The notes: generated by a model not told the origin, from the letters alone. Shown: positions 9,325 to 17,179, counted from the stretch's first letter. The stretch: 64,000 nucleotides of DNA from Pseudomonas sp. TH43 (GCF_016650635.1 NZ_JAEKFI010000003.1:1302001-1366000); one strand, 5' to 3'. Made by a program: numbers and translations.

Positions 9325-10083
9325 TTAGCCGCGCTGGGCTTGTGCTTCTTCGTGGGCCTGGCGCAACCGCTCGCGGCTGTTGGTCAGGTGCAGTCGCATG
9401 GCCGCGCGGGCGGCATCACTGTCCTGACGGGCAATCGCTTCGTAGATTTCTTCGTGCTCACGGCTCAGGCGGTGCATGTAGTGCTGCTGATCATCATGCG
9501 CCAGACGCGCCGAATTAAGCCGCGTGCGCGGAATAATACTGGTGCCGAGGTGAGTCATGATGTCGGTGAAATAGCGGTTGCCGGTGGACAGCGCAATTTC
9601 CAGGTGGAAGGCGAAGTCCGAGGCCACAGCATCGCTGGCGTGGGCGACACTGTCGTTCAAGGCATCGAGGGCGGCGCGCATGGTTGCCAGTTGCTCGGGG
9701 CTGCGGCGCTGCGCGGCGAGGCCGGCGGATTCCACTTCAAGACTGATGCGCAATTCGAGAATCGCCAGCACATCACGCAGGGTGACGACGGTGGCCGGAT
9801 CGATGCGGAAGCCACTCGGGCTTGGCGTGTCGAGAACAAAAGTGCCGATGCCGTGACGGGTTTCCACCTGGCCGGCAGCTTGCAATCGGGAAATCGCTTC
9901 ACGCACCACGGTACGGCTGACGCCATGGGCTTCCATGATCGCCGACTCGGTGGGCAACTTGTCGCCGCGCTTGAGCAAGCCGTCGCGGATCTGCTCGCTG
10001 AGCACCGTAACCAATTCCTGGGCCAGGCTGCGGCGCTTGCGTGGGAGGCGCGGGGTGTCGATCAGGTTTTCCATGGTCTGCAT
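9325..10083 (-). CDS. FadR-subfamily GntR transcriptional regulator of the galactarate cluster
   Basis: About 252 residues. A winged-helix GntR domain occupies roughly the first 80 residues (LAQELVTVLSEQIRDGLLKRGDKLPTE, SRTVVREAISRLQAAG, HGIGTFVLD). A helical FCD ligand domain follows, with DFAFHLEIALSTGNRYF and the HxxI/Y-x-A-I pattern (HEEIYEAIARQD) that usually carries metal-binding His residues. Such regulators are normally repressors relieved by the substrate or an intermediate. The ATG at 10083 is chosen (10074 is also possible). A site matching one before kdgD lies 44 bases upstream, suggesting autoregulation as well. Confidence 0.88.
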   Translation of the reverse strand: MQTMENLIDTPRLPRKRRSLAQELVTVLSEQIRDGLLKRGDKLPTESAIMEAHGVSRTVVREAISRLQAAGQVETRHGIGTFVLDTPSPSGFRIDPATVVTLRDVLAILELRISLEVESAGLAAQRRSPEQLATMRAALDALNDSVAHASDAVASDFAFHLEIALSTGNRYFTDIMTHLGTSIIPRTRLNSARLAHDDQQHYMHRLSREHEEIYEAIARQDSDAARAAMRLHLTNSRERLRQAHEEAQAQRG

Positions 10084-10126
10084 CTTGTCTCGAAAGTTCG
10101 GCTTGAAGGCATCATAGCTCAAGCGT

Positions 10127-10140
10127 GTTGTACGATCACT
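10127..10140. promoter_or_regulatory. putative FadR-family operator before the GntR gene
   Basis: GTTGTACGATCACT, the partner of the site at 9032-9045. Two near-identical copies only at the two expected promoters of this cluster support a real operator. Confidence 0.55.
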
Positions 10141-10159
10141 TCTCGTCACACGTTGCCTT

Positions 10160-10252
10160 TGCAGGAGCCGGGCTTGCTCGCGAAAGCGCCGTGTCAGTCA
10201 GCCCATGTTTTGGCTGATATGTCGCCTTCGCGAGCAAGCTTTGCTCCTACAA
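10160..10252. repeat. REPIN
   Basis: GCAGGAGCCGGGCTTGCTCG and an imperfect inverse ending in GCTTTGCTCCTAC flank a spacer of about 50 bases, between the GntR gene and the ABC protein gene. Confidence 0.8.
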
Positions 10253-10266
10253 GTGTTATGGGCTGA

Positions 10267-11994
10267 TCAGGCAGTGACGGTTTGCTCGACAAGGTGGCCG
10301 TTGTCGATGCGTACATGCCGTGGGTGGAATCGTTTCAAACTGCTGCGGTGGCCGACACTGACGATGCTCAGGCCCGGCAACTGATCGATCAGCGCCTGAT
10401 ACAGCGTCGCTTCGTCTTCTTCATCCATCGCCGACGTGGCTTCGTCCATATACAACCAGTGCGGTGCATAGAGCAGCGCACGGGCGAAGGCCAGTCGTTG
10501 CTGCTCACCCGGCGAGAGCATGCGTTGCCAGTGATTGGCTTCATCCAGGCGCTTGACCAGATGCGGCAGACGACAGGTTTGCAGAACCTGTTCGTAACGC
10601 TCCGGCGCATAGGTGTCACCCGGCTGTGGATAACTCAGCGCCTCGCGCAGCGTGCCGATCGGCAAATACGGCTTTTGCGGCAGGAACAGATAACGCGCCG
10701 TCGGCAGCCGAATACTGCCATGCCCCGCCGGCCACAAATGTCCCATCGCCCGTAGCAACGTCGACTTGCCGCTGCCGGAGCGGCCGCTGAGCATCAACCG
10801 CTCACCGGGCTCAACGGTCATGTCGGCACTGGTCAGCAGATGACGACCGTCAGCCAGATCCAGCCCGAGGTCTTGTACCTGCAATTCGCTGCCCTGATTT
10901 TGCACATCGATGGCCGGTGGGCGCTCTTCATTATCGGTCATCGCCTGGCGGAAACTCAGCAGACGATCACAAGTGGCGCGCCAGGAAGCGAGGCTCTGAT
11001 ACGCACTGATAAACCAGCTGAAGCTCTCTTGAACATTGCCGAATGCCGAACTGATCTGCATCAGTTCACCCAGCTCGATTTTGCCGGCGAGGTAACGCGG
11101 CGAGGCCACAATGAACGGGAAGATGATAGCGGCCTGGCTATAACCGGCGGTGAAGAACGTCAGGCGTTTGGACACTTTCATGATGTCCCAGAAGTTGTGC
11201 CAGACATTGCCGAAACGGGCGCTCAAGCGACGATTTTCGTTCGGTTCACCGTTGTACAACGCGATGCTTTCGGCATTCTCGCGAATCCGCACCATGGAAA
11301 AACGCAGGTCGGCTTCGAAGCGTTGTTGTTGGTTGTTCAGACCGATCAAACGACGACCGATCAAATGCGTCAGCCAACTGCCTACCACGGCGTAAACCAG
11401 CACGCACCAGAACATGTAGCCGGGAATGGTGATGCCATAGACTTCAATGCTCCCCGACACGCCCCAGAGAATGATCGAGAACGACACCAGACTGACGATA
11501 TTGCGAAGCAGTCCAATGCCCAGTTCAAGGGTGTTGGAGGTGAAGTTGTTGAGGTCTTCGGAAATCCGCTGATCCGGGTTGTCGGTGTAACCGCCCTGCT
11601 CCAGCTGGTAGTAATTCTTGTCGGCAAGCCAACGGGAAAAATGCTTTTCGGTGAGCCAGGCCCGCCAGCGAATCGTCAGCATCTGGGTCAGGTAGAGCCG
11701 ATACACCGCCCCGACAATCGCCACCGCCGCAATGCCGCAGAAATACAGAATCAAGCGCCAGAACGCCGCTTCATCCTTCTTCTGCAGAGCGTTATAGAAA
11801 TCCTTGTACCAAGTGTTGAACCACACCGAGATGCCCACGCTGAGCAGCGAGAGCGCGATTACGGCAATCAGCAACGTCCAGGCCTTGCCCTTCTCTTCAC
11901 TGCGCCAATAAGGCGTGATGATCGCCCACACCTTACGAAAAAACTGCCCGCGCACAGCATCGTTGACCGCGGAATATTCAGCGTTCTGATTCAT
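10267..11994 (-). CDS. ABC transporter, fused permease and ATPase (YddA/SbmA-like)
   Basis: About 575 residues. The first 330 are an ABC_membrane_2-type permease with about six membrane segments, containing the conserved WRAWLTEKHFSRWLADKNYYQLEQ and NPDQRISEDLNNF stretch. The ATPase follows: Walker A LSGRSGSGKSTLL, signature LSPGEQQRLAFARALL, Walker B WLYMDEATSAMD, H-loop SVGHRSS. This subfamily includes YddA and the SbmA/BacA peptide importers and eukaryotic ABCD-type proteins; direction and substrate are unknown. ATG 11994 (MNQNAEYSAVND) is preferred over the longer frame. It stands alone between the GntR gene and roxR. Confidence 0.85.
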   Translation of the reverse strand: MNQNAEYSAVNDAVRGQFFRKVWAIITPYWRSEEKGKAWTLLIAVIALSLLSVGISVWFNTWYKDFYNALQKKDEAAFWRLILYFCGIAAVAIVGAVYRLYLTQMLTIRWRAWLTEKHFSRWLADKNYYQLEQGGYTDNPDQRISEDLNNFTSNTLELGIGLLRNIVSLVSFSIILWGVSGSIEVYGITIPGYMFWCVLVYAVVGSWLTHLIGRRLIGLNNQQQRFEADLRFSMVRIRENAESIALYNGEPNENRRLSARFGNVWHNFWDIMKVSKRLTFFTAGYSQAAIIFPFIVASPRYLAGKIELGELMQISSAFGNVQESFSWFISAYQSLASWRATCDRLLSFRQAMTDNEERPPAIDVQNQGSELQVQDLGLDLADGRHLLTSADMTVEPGERLMLSGRSGSGKSTLLRAMGHLWPAGHGSIRLPTARYLFLPQKPYLPIGTLREALSYPQPGDTYAPERYEQVLQTCRLPHLVKRLDEANHWQRMLSPGEQQRLAFARALLYAPHWLYMDEATSAMDEEDEATLYQALIDQLPGLSIVSVGHRSSLKRFHPRHVRIDNGHLVEQTVTA

Positions 11995-12090
11995 GGATAA
12001 GGCTCGATATAGAAAAGAACAGACACGCACCGATCATAGTAGATCGGTGCGTTTTATCGCGAGGGCTGGCGATAGTCGTTCAGCGCAGGT

Positions 12091-12651
12091 TCAGCGACGA
12101 ACCGGGCGCTTCTGCAGTTTGCGCTGCAGAGTGCGACGATGCATGCCCAGGGCGCGGGCAGTGGCGGAGATGTTGCCTTCGTGCTCGGTGAGCACGCGCT
12201 GGATGTGTTCCCACTGCAAGCGGTCGACCGACATCGGGTTTTCCGGCACCAGACTGTCGAGGTCGGCGTGCTCGGAAAGCAGCGCGGCCAATACGTCGTC
12301 GGCGTCGGCCGGTTTGCACAGGTAGTTGCAGGCACCGCGCTTGATCGCTTCGACCGCCGTGGCAATGCTCGAATAACCGGTGAGGATCACCACGCGCATT
12401 TCCGGGTCCAGTTCCAGCAGCTTGGGCAGCAGCACCAGGCCGGAGTCGCCGTCCATTTTCAGGTCGAGCGCGGCGTAGTCCGGCAGATCAGCCTGGGCGA
12501 TGGTCAGGCCTTCCTCGGCGGAACCGGCGGTGCTGACGCGAAAACCACGGCGGGCCATGGCACGAGCCATGACGCGGGTAAAGGTTGCGTCGTCGTCGAC
12601 CAGCAGCAAATGCGGCAGTTCTTCGCCTTCGACTTGGATTTCGTCACTCAT
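12091..12651 (-). CDS. roxR: response regulator RoxR (RegA/PrrA family)
   Basis: 186 residues. Receiver domain at 15-125: acidic pair VDDD, phosphoacceptor Asp in AALDLKMDGDSG, Thr in ILTGYSS, Lys in YLCKPAD. A Fis-type helix-turn-helix closes the protein (GNISATARALGMHRRTLQRKL). Members of this family control respiratory oxidases and redox genes in response to the quinone pool through RoxS/RegB. GAGGAGACC precedes ATG 12651, which fixes the start. It overlaps the end of roxS by eight bases, so the pair is co-translated. In P. aeruginosa the homologous pair likewise sits beside a DUF541 gene and dppA1. Confidence 0.93.
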   Translation of the reverse strand: MSDEIQVEGEELPHLLLVDDDATFTRVMARAMARRGFRVSTAGSAEEGLTIAQADLPDYAALDLKMDGDSGLVLLPKLLELDPEMRVVILTGYSSIATAVEAIKRGACNYLCKPADADDVLAALLSEHADLDSLVPENPMSVDRLQWEHIQRVLTEHEGNISATARALGMHRRTLQRKLQKRPVRR

Positions 12652-13906
12652 GTTGGTCTCCTCGGGCGCCGTGGGGCAGGCGCAGCTCGGTGAGCGTGCC
12701 GCCTTCCTCATGACTATAGAGTTTCACTGAGCCGCCGGCGCGTGTCACGCTGGCCTTGCTCAAAAACAGGCCCAGGCCGAAACCTTTGCCCTTGGTGGTA
12801 AAAAACGGTTTGCCGATCTGCTCGGCGATGGCCAGCGGTACACCGGCGCCGTGGTCACGAATGCTGATGGTCACGTTTTCGGCGTCCCAGTCCAGCGTCA
12901 CCTTGAGGTTTTCCGGGCAGGCGTCGGCGGCATTGTTCAGCAGATTCAGCAGCGCCTGAGTCAGGTCCGGCGGCGGCGCCATGCGCGGCACCGTGCCTTG
13001 GCCCAGGCGATGAAAGCGATAACTGGCTTCCGGGCGCATCAGGTGCCAGCGGTTCAGTGCTTCATCGAGCCATTGGGTGACGTCCTGCATTTCGACCGCC
13101 AGACGACGATTGGCCTCGGCGGCGCGGACCAGTTGCTGCAAGGTCTCTTTGCACAATTTGACCTGATCCTGCAGCACCTTCAGATCGTCCTGCAACATCG
13201 GGTCGGGATGATCCTGCTGCATCTCCTTGAGCAATACACTCATGGTCGCCAGCGGCGTGCCGAGTTCATGGGCGGCGCCAGCGGCCTGGGTAGCGACGGC
13301 GAGCAACTGCTGATCGCGCAGGCCTTCTTCACGACGGATCGCGCGTAATTCTTCCTGACGACGCAGCTCTTCGGCCATGCGTGCAGCGAAGAACGTGATC
13401 ACCGCAGCGGCCAGCGCAAAGCTCAGCCACATGCCGTAGATCTGCAGATTCTCGCGGGCGACCGGCAGGGTCTCCAGTGGATAGAAACGCGTGAGCATCA
13501 CCGTATACAGCGCCAGCGCGATGCCCGACAGGATTACCGAATAGCGCCACGGCAGCGTCACGGCGGCAATGGTCAGCGGCACCAGATAATACGAAACGAA
13601 CGGGTTGGTCGACCCGCCGGAGAAATACAGCAGCGCGCTGTGGATAACCAGATCGCAGGCCAGTTGCAGCGCGTATTCGAGTTCGGTCACCGGCCACGAC
13701 GTGCGCAGCCGCACGGCAGTGAACACACACAGCAGAATCGAGCAGCCGAGGGTCATCGCCAGTTGCACCCACGGCAACGGCAACAGTTGCAGCCAGTAGG
13801 CCAGGCCCACGGAACCGGCTTGCGCGGCGAGCACCAAAGTGCGAATGAAAGTCAGCCGCCAGAGGTTCTGGCGAGTGGCGGAAGTCAGTTGTACGGGGGC
13901 GAGCAT
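12644..13906 (-). CDS. roxS: redox sensor histidine kinase RoxS (RegB/PrrB family)
   Basis: 420 residues. Six hydrophobic segments occupy roughly residues 20-185. Between them lies GGSTNPF, the heptad linked to quinone binding in RegB. The H-box is GAAHELGTPLATMSVLL; a Cys in LQDQVKLCKETL follows about 45 residues later, near the redox-active Cys known in RegB. The ATPase has NNAADA, DHGAGVP and GFGLGLFLS. AGGAG before ATG 13906 sets the start; the frame continues upstream to 14113 without a better site. It senses the oxidation state of the respiratory chain and phosphorylates RoxR. Confidence 0.93.
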   Translation of the reverse strand: MLAPVQLTSATRQNLWRLTFIRTLVLAAQAGSVGLAYWLQLLPLPWVQLAMTLGCSILLCVFTAVRLRTSWPVTELEYALQLACDLVIHSALLYFSGGSTNPFVSYYLVPLTIAAVTLPWRYSVILSGIALALYTVMLTRFYPLETLPVARENLQIYGMWLSFALAAAVITFFAARMAEELRRQEELRAIRREEGLRDQQLLAVATQAAGAAHELGTPLATMSVLLKEMQQDHPDPMLQDDLKVLQDQVKLCKETLQQLVRAAEANRRLAVEMQDVTQWLDEALNRWHLMRPEASYRFHRLGQGTVPRMAPPPDLTQALLNLLNNAADACPENLKVTLDWDAENVTISIRDHGAGVPLAIAEQIGKPFFTTKGKGFGLGLFLSKASVTRAGGSVKLYSHEEGGTLTELRLPHGARGDQHE

Positions 13907-14053
13907 GAGCTCTCCTGATGAGCGCTCCAGGCGGATCGCACGGAGTATAACCAAGCCACGGCCTCGAGAGGCGAAAGTGCGGCAAACGACCACATGGCGT
14001 GGCCAGAAAAATCGTCTACGCCGAACCCGCCTCCTCAACGAGTTGAGTCCAAT

Positions 14054-14200
14054 TGTGGCGAGGGGATTCATCCCCGCTGGGTGGCGGAGCCGCCCCAAAT
14101 CATGCGACCTCATTTAACCAGACATACCGCGTCAGCCTGATTGCGACTGCTGCGCAGCCGAACGGGGCGGTGCGACGTTTCGCTAAATCCCCTCGCCACA
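14054..14200. repeat. REPIN (same family as 96-228)
   Basis: TGTGGCGAGGGGATTCATCC at the left end and its near-inverse CTAAATCCCCTCGCCACA at the right. It fills most of the roughly 440-base gap between divergent roxS and the SIMPL gene; the rest (13907-14053 and 14201-14344) holds only promoter-sized sequence. Confidence 0.85.
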
Positions 14201-14344
14201 AAAACTTTCTCGACTTGGGATCAGCGGTGAGCCGGGGTATCTGTATAGAAGTTGTAACTGGGCGAACCGGAGCATAGAAGCTAGAGTCTGATGGTTTCAC
14301 GCAGGCCCCCGAACCATCACCTGCGCCCTCATCAAGGAGCCTTC

Positions 14345-15061
14345 ATGCACACATTTCGCCGCAGCGCCGCCCTTCTCGCCCTGACCGTCGGCAGCGTCGC
14401 CAGCCTTCCGGCCCTGGCCGCCGATGAGCTGCACTACAACCAGATTTCCCTGCGCGCCGAAGTCAGCCAGGAAGTCGCCCGCGACCAGATGATCGTGACG
14501 CTCTACACCGAAGAGCAAAACACCGACCCGGCCAAACTCGCCGCCGACGTCAGCACCACCATGAACAAGGCACTGGCCCAGGCCAAGCAAGTCAAAGACA
14601 TCACCCTGCGCCAGGGCAGCCGCAACAGCTACCCGATCTACGACACCAAGGGCCAGAAAATCACCGGCTGGCGTGAACGCGCCGAACTGCGCCTGGAAAG
14701 CTCCGACTTCGCCGCCCTCTCCAAACTCACCGGCGAACTGCTGGGTGACCTGAAAATGGGCGGCATGGACTTCGCCATCGCCGACCCGACCCGCAAAGCC
14801 AGCGAAGACGCGCTGCTCAAAGAAGCCGTCAGCGCCTTCAAGGCCCGCGCCCAACTGGCCACCGATGCACTCGGCGGCAAGGGCTACAAAATCGTCAACC
14901 TGAACCTCAACAGCAACGGCTACCCACAACCGTACCTGCGCGCACCGATGATGATGAAAGCCGCCGGCATGGATTCAGCGCCAGTGACGCCAGAAGTTGA
15001 GGCCGGCACCAGCCAGGTCAGCATGACGGCTGATGGCTCGATTGAAGTGCTGATGCAGTGA
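14345..15061 (+). CDS. periplasmic SIMPL (DUF541) domain protein
   Basis: 238 residues. Residues 1-25 are a Sec signal peptide ending ASLPALA. The mature part is one SIMPL domain (LRAEVSQEVARDQMIVTLYTEEQ; QGSRNSYPIYDTKGQKITGWRERAELRLES; AITDPTRK-like segment). SIMPL proteins of Gram-negatives are periplasmic or outer-membrane-linked and form oligomers; the enterobacterial relative is induced by oxidative stress, but a reaction is not known. AAGGAG at 14334-14339 sets the start. A strong intrinsic terminator follows. Confidence 0.85.
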   Translation: MHTFRRSAALLALTVGSVASLPALAADELHYNQISLRAEVSQEVARDQMIVTLYTEEQNTDPAKLAADVSTTMNKALAQAKQVKDITLRQGSRNSYPIYDTKGQKITGWRERAELRLESSDFAALSKLTGELLGDLKMGGMDFAIADPTRKASEDALLKEAVSAFKARAQLATDALGGKGYKIVNLNLNSNGYPQPYLRAPMMMKAAGMDSAPVTPEVEAGTSQVSMTADGSIEVLMQ

Positions 15062-15079
15062 ATTGACGTGAGCTGAATG

Positions 15080-15117
15080 AAAAACCGGCGATCAGTGAAT
15101 GATCGCCGGTTTTTTTG
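15080..15117 (+). terminator. intrinsic terminator of the SIMPL gene
   Basis: AACCGGCGATCA and TGATCGCCGGTT form a 12-bp stem with a short loop, followed by seven T. Confidence 0.95.
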
Positions 15118-15148
15118 TGCCTGGAATTTATGTTGTTTGCTCGGCCGT

Positions 15149-15234
15149 CATCGCTGGCGAGCCAGCTCCCACAAGGTCATGCGTCGATTCCAAAATCAGC
15201 ACAAAAACCTGTGGGAGCTGGCTTGCCAGCGATG
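15149..15234. repeat. REPIN
   Basis: CATCGCTGGCGAGCCAGCTC and the inverse GAGCTGGCTTGCCAGCGATG flank a 36-base spacer, between convergent genes. Confidence 0.9.
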
Positions 15235-15249
15235 AACGATAACGCGGTC

Positions 15250-15612
15250 TCACGTCTGCGGATCAACCCGATCCAACGCCCGATTCACCGCCAGTTCAGC
15301 CAGCATGATGATCTGCTGAATCCCCAGCACTGTGTTGCGCTGCAGACCGCTCAGCTCATTGGCGAAGTTACTGGCCGCAGCACTGGCGGAGGCCAGTGAT
15401 TCACAGGCGTGAGCGAGCAGGCTTTCGGTGTCGACGTTGGGACAGACCATGAACATCGTGCTCGGTTGGCGCGACTTCGTGGGTTGGGGGCAGAGATAGA
15501 AATCGAGGGCGCGCTTCATGGCTTCGCGGTTTCGGGCGAGGTCTTCGTCGCGTAGGGCTTCGTCGAGAGGGGTTGGTTTTTCTTCGGGGGGATCGGGTAC
15601 AGGCTTAGTCAT
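15250..15612 (-). CDS. DUF6124 family protein
   Basis: 120 residues, typical of a small family restricted, as far as I know, to Pseudomonas and usually present in several copies per genome. The recognisable block is VDTESLLAHACESLASASAAASNFANEL followed by LQRNTVLGIQQIIMLAELAVNRALD. No signal peptide or membrane segment; the N-terminus is rich in Pro and charged residues. Function unknown. AGGG lies eight bases before the ATG. The leader upstream folds strongly (see 15613-15770), and a 33-codon frame lies within it. Confidence 0.8.
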   Translation of the reverse strand: MTKPVPDPPEEKPTPLDEALRDEDLARNREAMKRALDFYLCPQPTKSRQPSTMFMVCPNVDTESLLAHACESLASASAAASNFANELSGLQRNTVLGIQQIIMLAELAVNRALDRVDPQT

Positions 15613-15770
15613 TGGAAAACCCTATTTTGCAAATGGATGCCAGCACCTGCCGTTTCTCACGCGGCGAAGTGGGTGGCAGCTATGTGCGGGGTGAGAAACC
15701 GGAAAAATAGGAAACCGGCCAGACCGAAGTCTGCCCGCACACAGCCGCCATAACGCATTTGCAGGCAGCG
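15613..15770 (-). ncRNA. structured leader RNA upstream of the DUF6124 gene
   Basis: Read on the minus strand. Segment A (15749-15734, GGCGGCUGUGUGCGGG) can pair with B (15690-15675, CCCGCACAUAGCUGCC) over 16 positions; the two non-Watson-Crick positions are G-U in this strand's RNA and A-C in the other, so the structure is specific to the minus transcript. Between them is CAGAC-UUCG-GUCUG, a stable tetraloop hairpin. Segment C (15699-15691, GUUUCUCAC) can pair with D (15660-15652, GUGAGAAAC). The order A-C-B-D makes A-B and C-D either a pseudoknot or mutually exclusive. An outer TGCAAATG/CATTTGCA pair (15763-15756, 15635-15628) closes next to the ribosome site. This looks like a cis-regulatory RNA; its signal is unknown. 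Confidence 0.65.
15657..15758 (-). CDS. 33-residue upstream ORF in the DUF6124 leader
   Basis: ATG at 15758 opens a 33-codon frame (starting MRYGGCVRADFGLAGF) that ends 45 bases before the DUF6124 ATG. It runs through the A, C, B and part of the D segments of the folded leader, so its translation would unfold them. No strong ribosome site is seen, and the RNA structure alone may explain the conservation-like pattern. Could be a leader peptide or a chance frame. Confidence 0.3.
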   Translation of the reverse strand: MRYGGCVRADFGLAGFLFFRFLTPHIAATHFAA

Positions 15771-15971
15771 AGTACGCTGGCGGCGATTATGCGGATACGT
15801 AGACCGAATAACTAATTTTTACCGGGTTCTCACACCCGATCGCTGAACATTCAGCGACATCCCAAGCCTAGAGAGCCCACGTCCGACGGACAACCTGAAA
15901 ACCTTGTGGGAAGGTTCCGGTAATTCGATACACATTTAAACAGCCCAAAGTAATCGGGTGACCGAGCGGGC

Positions 15972-15992
15972 CTCTTCGCGAGCAGGCTCGCT
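15972..15992. repeat. left half of the REP interrupted by the IS element
   Basis: TTCGCGAGCAGGCTCGCT stops at the point where the REP family elsewhere continues with CCCACAG. The missing half is found at 17158-17166 after the element. Bases 15771-15971 between the leader and this REP hold no supported gene. Confidence 0.9.
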
Positions 15993-16192
15993 TGTATGTT
16001 TAGACTTGAAGGGGTGGGCGGGACTACAGACTCGATTCTGACTCTGACCAGTACAGACCGTGGGAGACTTCTCGTCCCGCCCTTTCTACCCAAAGCGCCG
16101 ATAAGGAATTCATCGGTAAACCGACGATAGAGACAAGCCAGCGCAACGGTAGACCCCAACAAGCTCTTAAACCCTAGCTCCGAGGATTCGTC
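15993..16192 (+). ncRNA. probable bridge RNA region of the IS110 element
   Basis: IS110-group elements encode a structured RNA in the 5' non-coding end that pairs with target and donor DNA. Here GGGCGGGAC (16016-16024) and GTCCCGCCC (16074-16082) close a stem around a 49-base loop. The loop holds CAGACTCG (16027-16034), matching the left target CAGGCTCG in 7 of 8 bases, and GTGGGAG (16060-16066), exactly complementary to the right target CTCCCAC. This is the arrangement of left and right target guides. A donor loop is less clear: ATAGA (16127-16131) and ACAAG (16133-16137 or 16159-16163) are short matches to the element's two ends. RNA ends are not known. Confidence 0.75.
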
Positions 16193-17128
16193 ATGACAAT
16201 CCTTACTTCGCAGACGGTTGTTGGTATCGATATCGCCAAGGCCGAAGTCGTTGTCTATCGTGCTGACCTGGAAACAATTGAGTCGGTCAAAAATGATCGA
16301 GCCGCCCTCAAACGTTGGCTCAAAACTTTGCCTGCGCAAAGCGCTATCGCTGTTGAAGCCACCAACATCTACCACTTGGAGACTGTTGATCTGGCTCATG
16401 CGATGGGGCATCAGGTCTATGTCGTAGATGCTTATCGAGTTAGCCATTATCGTCGCGGGGTCGGTCAACGGGCCAAAAATGATCCCTGCGATGCCCGCGT
16501 GCTCGCGCGTTATTTGACGAATGAGCAATGTAAATTGCGGCTTTGGAACCCGCCACCCAAGGCCTATACCGTACTGAAAAGCTTGCTGCACAGACGCGCG
16601 ACGTTAATTCAGAACCATACGGGGCTTATGTTGAGCTGGGCCGATGAACCCTTGCTGAAAAAAGAGCGTGCCGCTCAGCAAAAAGCATTCGAACGATCCG
16701 ATCAGGTCATTCAGAAACTGCTGCGCAAGGTCAGCAAAGAGGCGGGTATTGAAGACAATATTGACCGCTGCAAAGCGATTGAAGGCGTGGGAGAACTGAC
16801 GGCGACTGGGTTGGCAACGACCTATATGCGCGGTGACTTTGCCAATAGCGATGCCTTTATCGCGTTTTTGGGTATGGATCTGACAGTGGACGATTCGGGT
16901 AAAAAGAATGGCCCGAGATTCCTGACCAAAAAAGGAGACCCGGAGATCCGTCGGTTGACGTACAACGCCGCGATGGCGGCGAGTCGCTCAACGAAGTGGA
17001 AACCATTTTACGAGTCTTACCTGGCCAGAGGCTTCTCGAAAACACAGGCGTTAGTGGCCCTTGCTCGCAAGCTCTGTCGAGTGGCATTCGCCCTGATGAA
17101 AAATCAGGGCGAATACCGATTAGCCTGA
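16193..17128 (+). CDS. IS110-family transposase
   Basis: 311 residues, intact. The N-terminal RuvC-like DEDD domain has Asp13 (VGIDIAKAEVVV), Glu55 (IAVEATN), Asp97 and Asp100 (KNDPCDARVLARYL). The C-terminal Transposase_20-type domain has AIEGVGELTATGLATTYM, FIAFLGMDLTVDDSGKK and TKKGDPEIRRLTYNAAMAA. It recombines element circle and target under guidance of the bridge RNA. GAGG precedes the ATG at seven bases. Length and motifs are complete, so the element may still be active. Confidence 0.93.
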   Translation: MTILTSQTVVGIDIAKAEVVVYRADLETIESVKNDRAALKRWLKTLPAQSAIAVEATNIYHLETVDLAHAMGHQVYVVDAYRVSHYRRGVGQRAKNDPCDARVLARYLTNEQCKLRLWNPPPKAYTVLKSLLHRRATLIQNHTGLMLSWADEPLLKKERAAQQKAFERSDQVIQKLLRKVSKEAGIEDNIDRCKAIEGVGELTATGLATTYMRGDFANSDAFIAFLGMDLTVDDSGKKNGPRFLTKKGDPEIRRLTYNAAMAASRSTKWKPFYESYLARGFSKTQALVALARKLCRVAFALMKNQGEYRLA

Positions 17129-17157
17129 GATTTTAGGGTTGCTGGCCAACATAGAAT

Positions 17158-17166
17158 CTCCCACAG
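17158..17166. repeat. right half of the interrupted REP
   Basis: CTCCCACAG, the continuation expected after GCAGGCTCG. It marks the right boundary of the IS110 element. Confidence 0.85.
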
Positions 17167-17179
17167 TTTGGACCGAGTA

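Larger units (their letters stand above)
15993..17159 (+). mobile_element. IS110-family insertion sequence inserted in a REP
   Basis: About 1.17 kb from TGTATGTTTAGAC to AACATAGAATCT. Joining 15992 to 17160 restores the REP core GCAGGCTCGCTCCCACAG found throughout this window, so the ends can be set to within the shared CT dinucleotide (15991-15992 and 17158-17159). There are no terminal inverted repeats and no longer target duplication, as known for IS110. It holds a 200-base 5' non-coding part, one transposase gene and about 30 bases of 3' non-coding sequence; that asymmetry marks the IS110 rather than the IS1111 group. Several Pseudomonas IS110 members are known to insert in REP sequences. 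Confidence 0.92.

Noticed and set aside
15851..16591. 246-residue frame on the minus strand overlapping the IS110 left end
   Set aside because: It runs antisense through the bridge RNA region and the transposase start and matches nothing recognisable.
15993..17159. Terminal inverted repeats for the insertion sequence
   Set aside because: None are present; consistent with IS110, so the ends were set from the interrupted REP instead.
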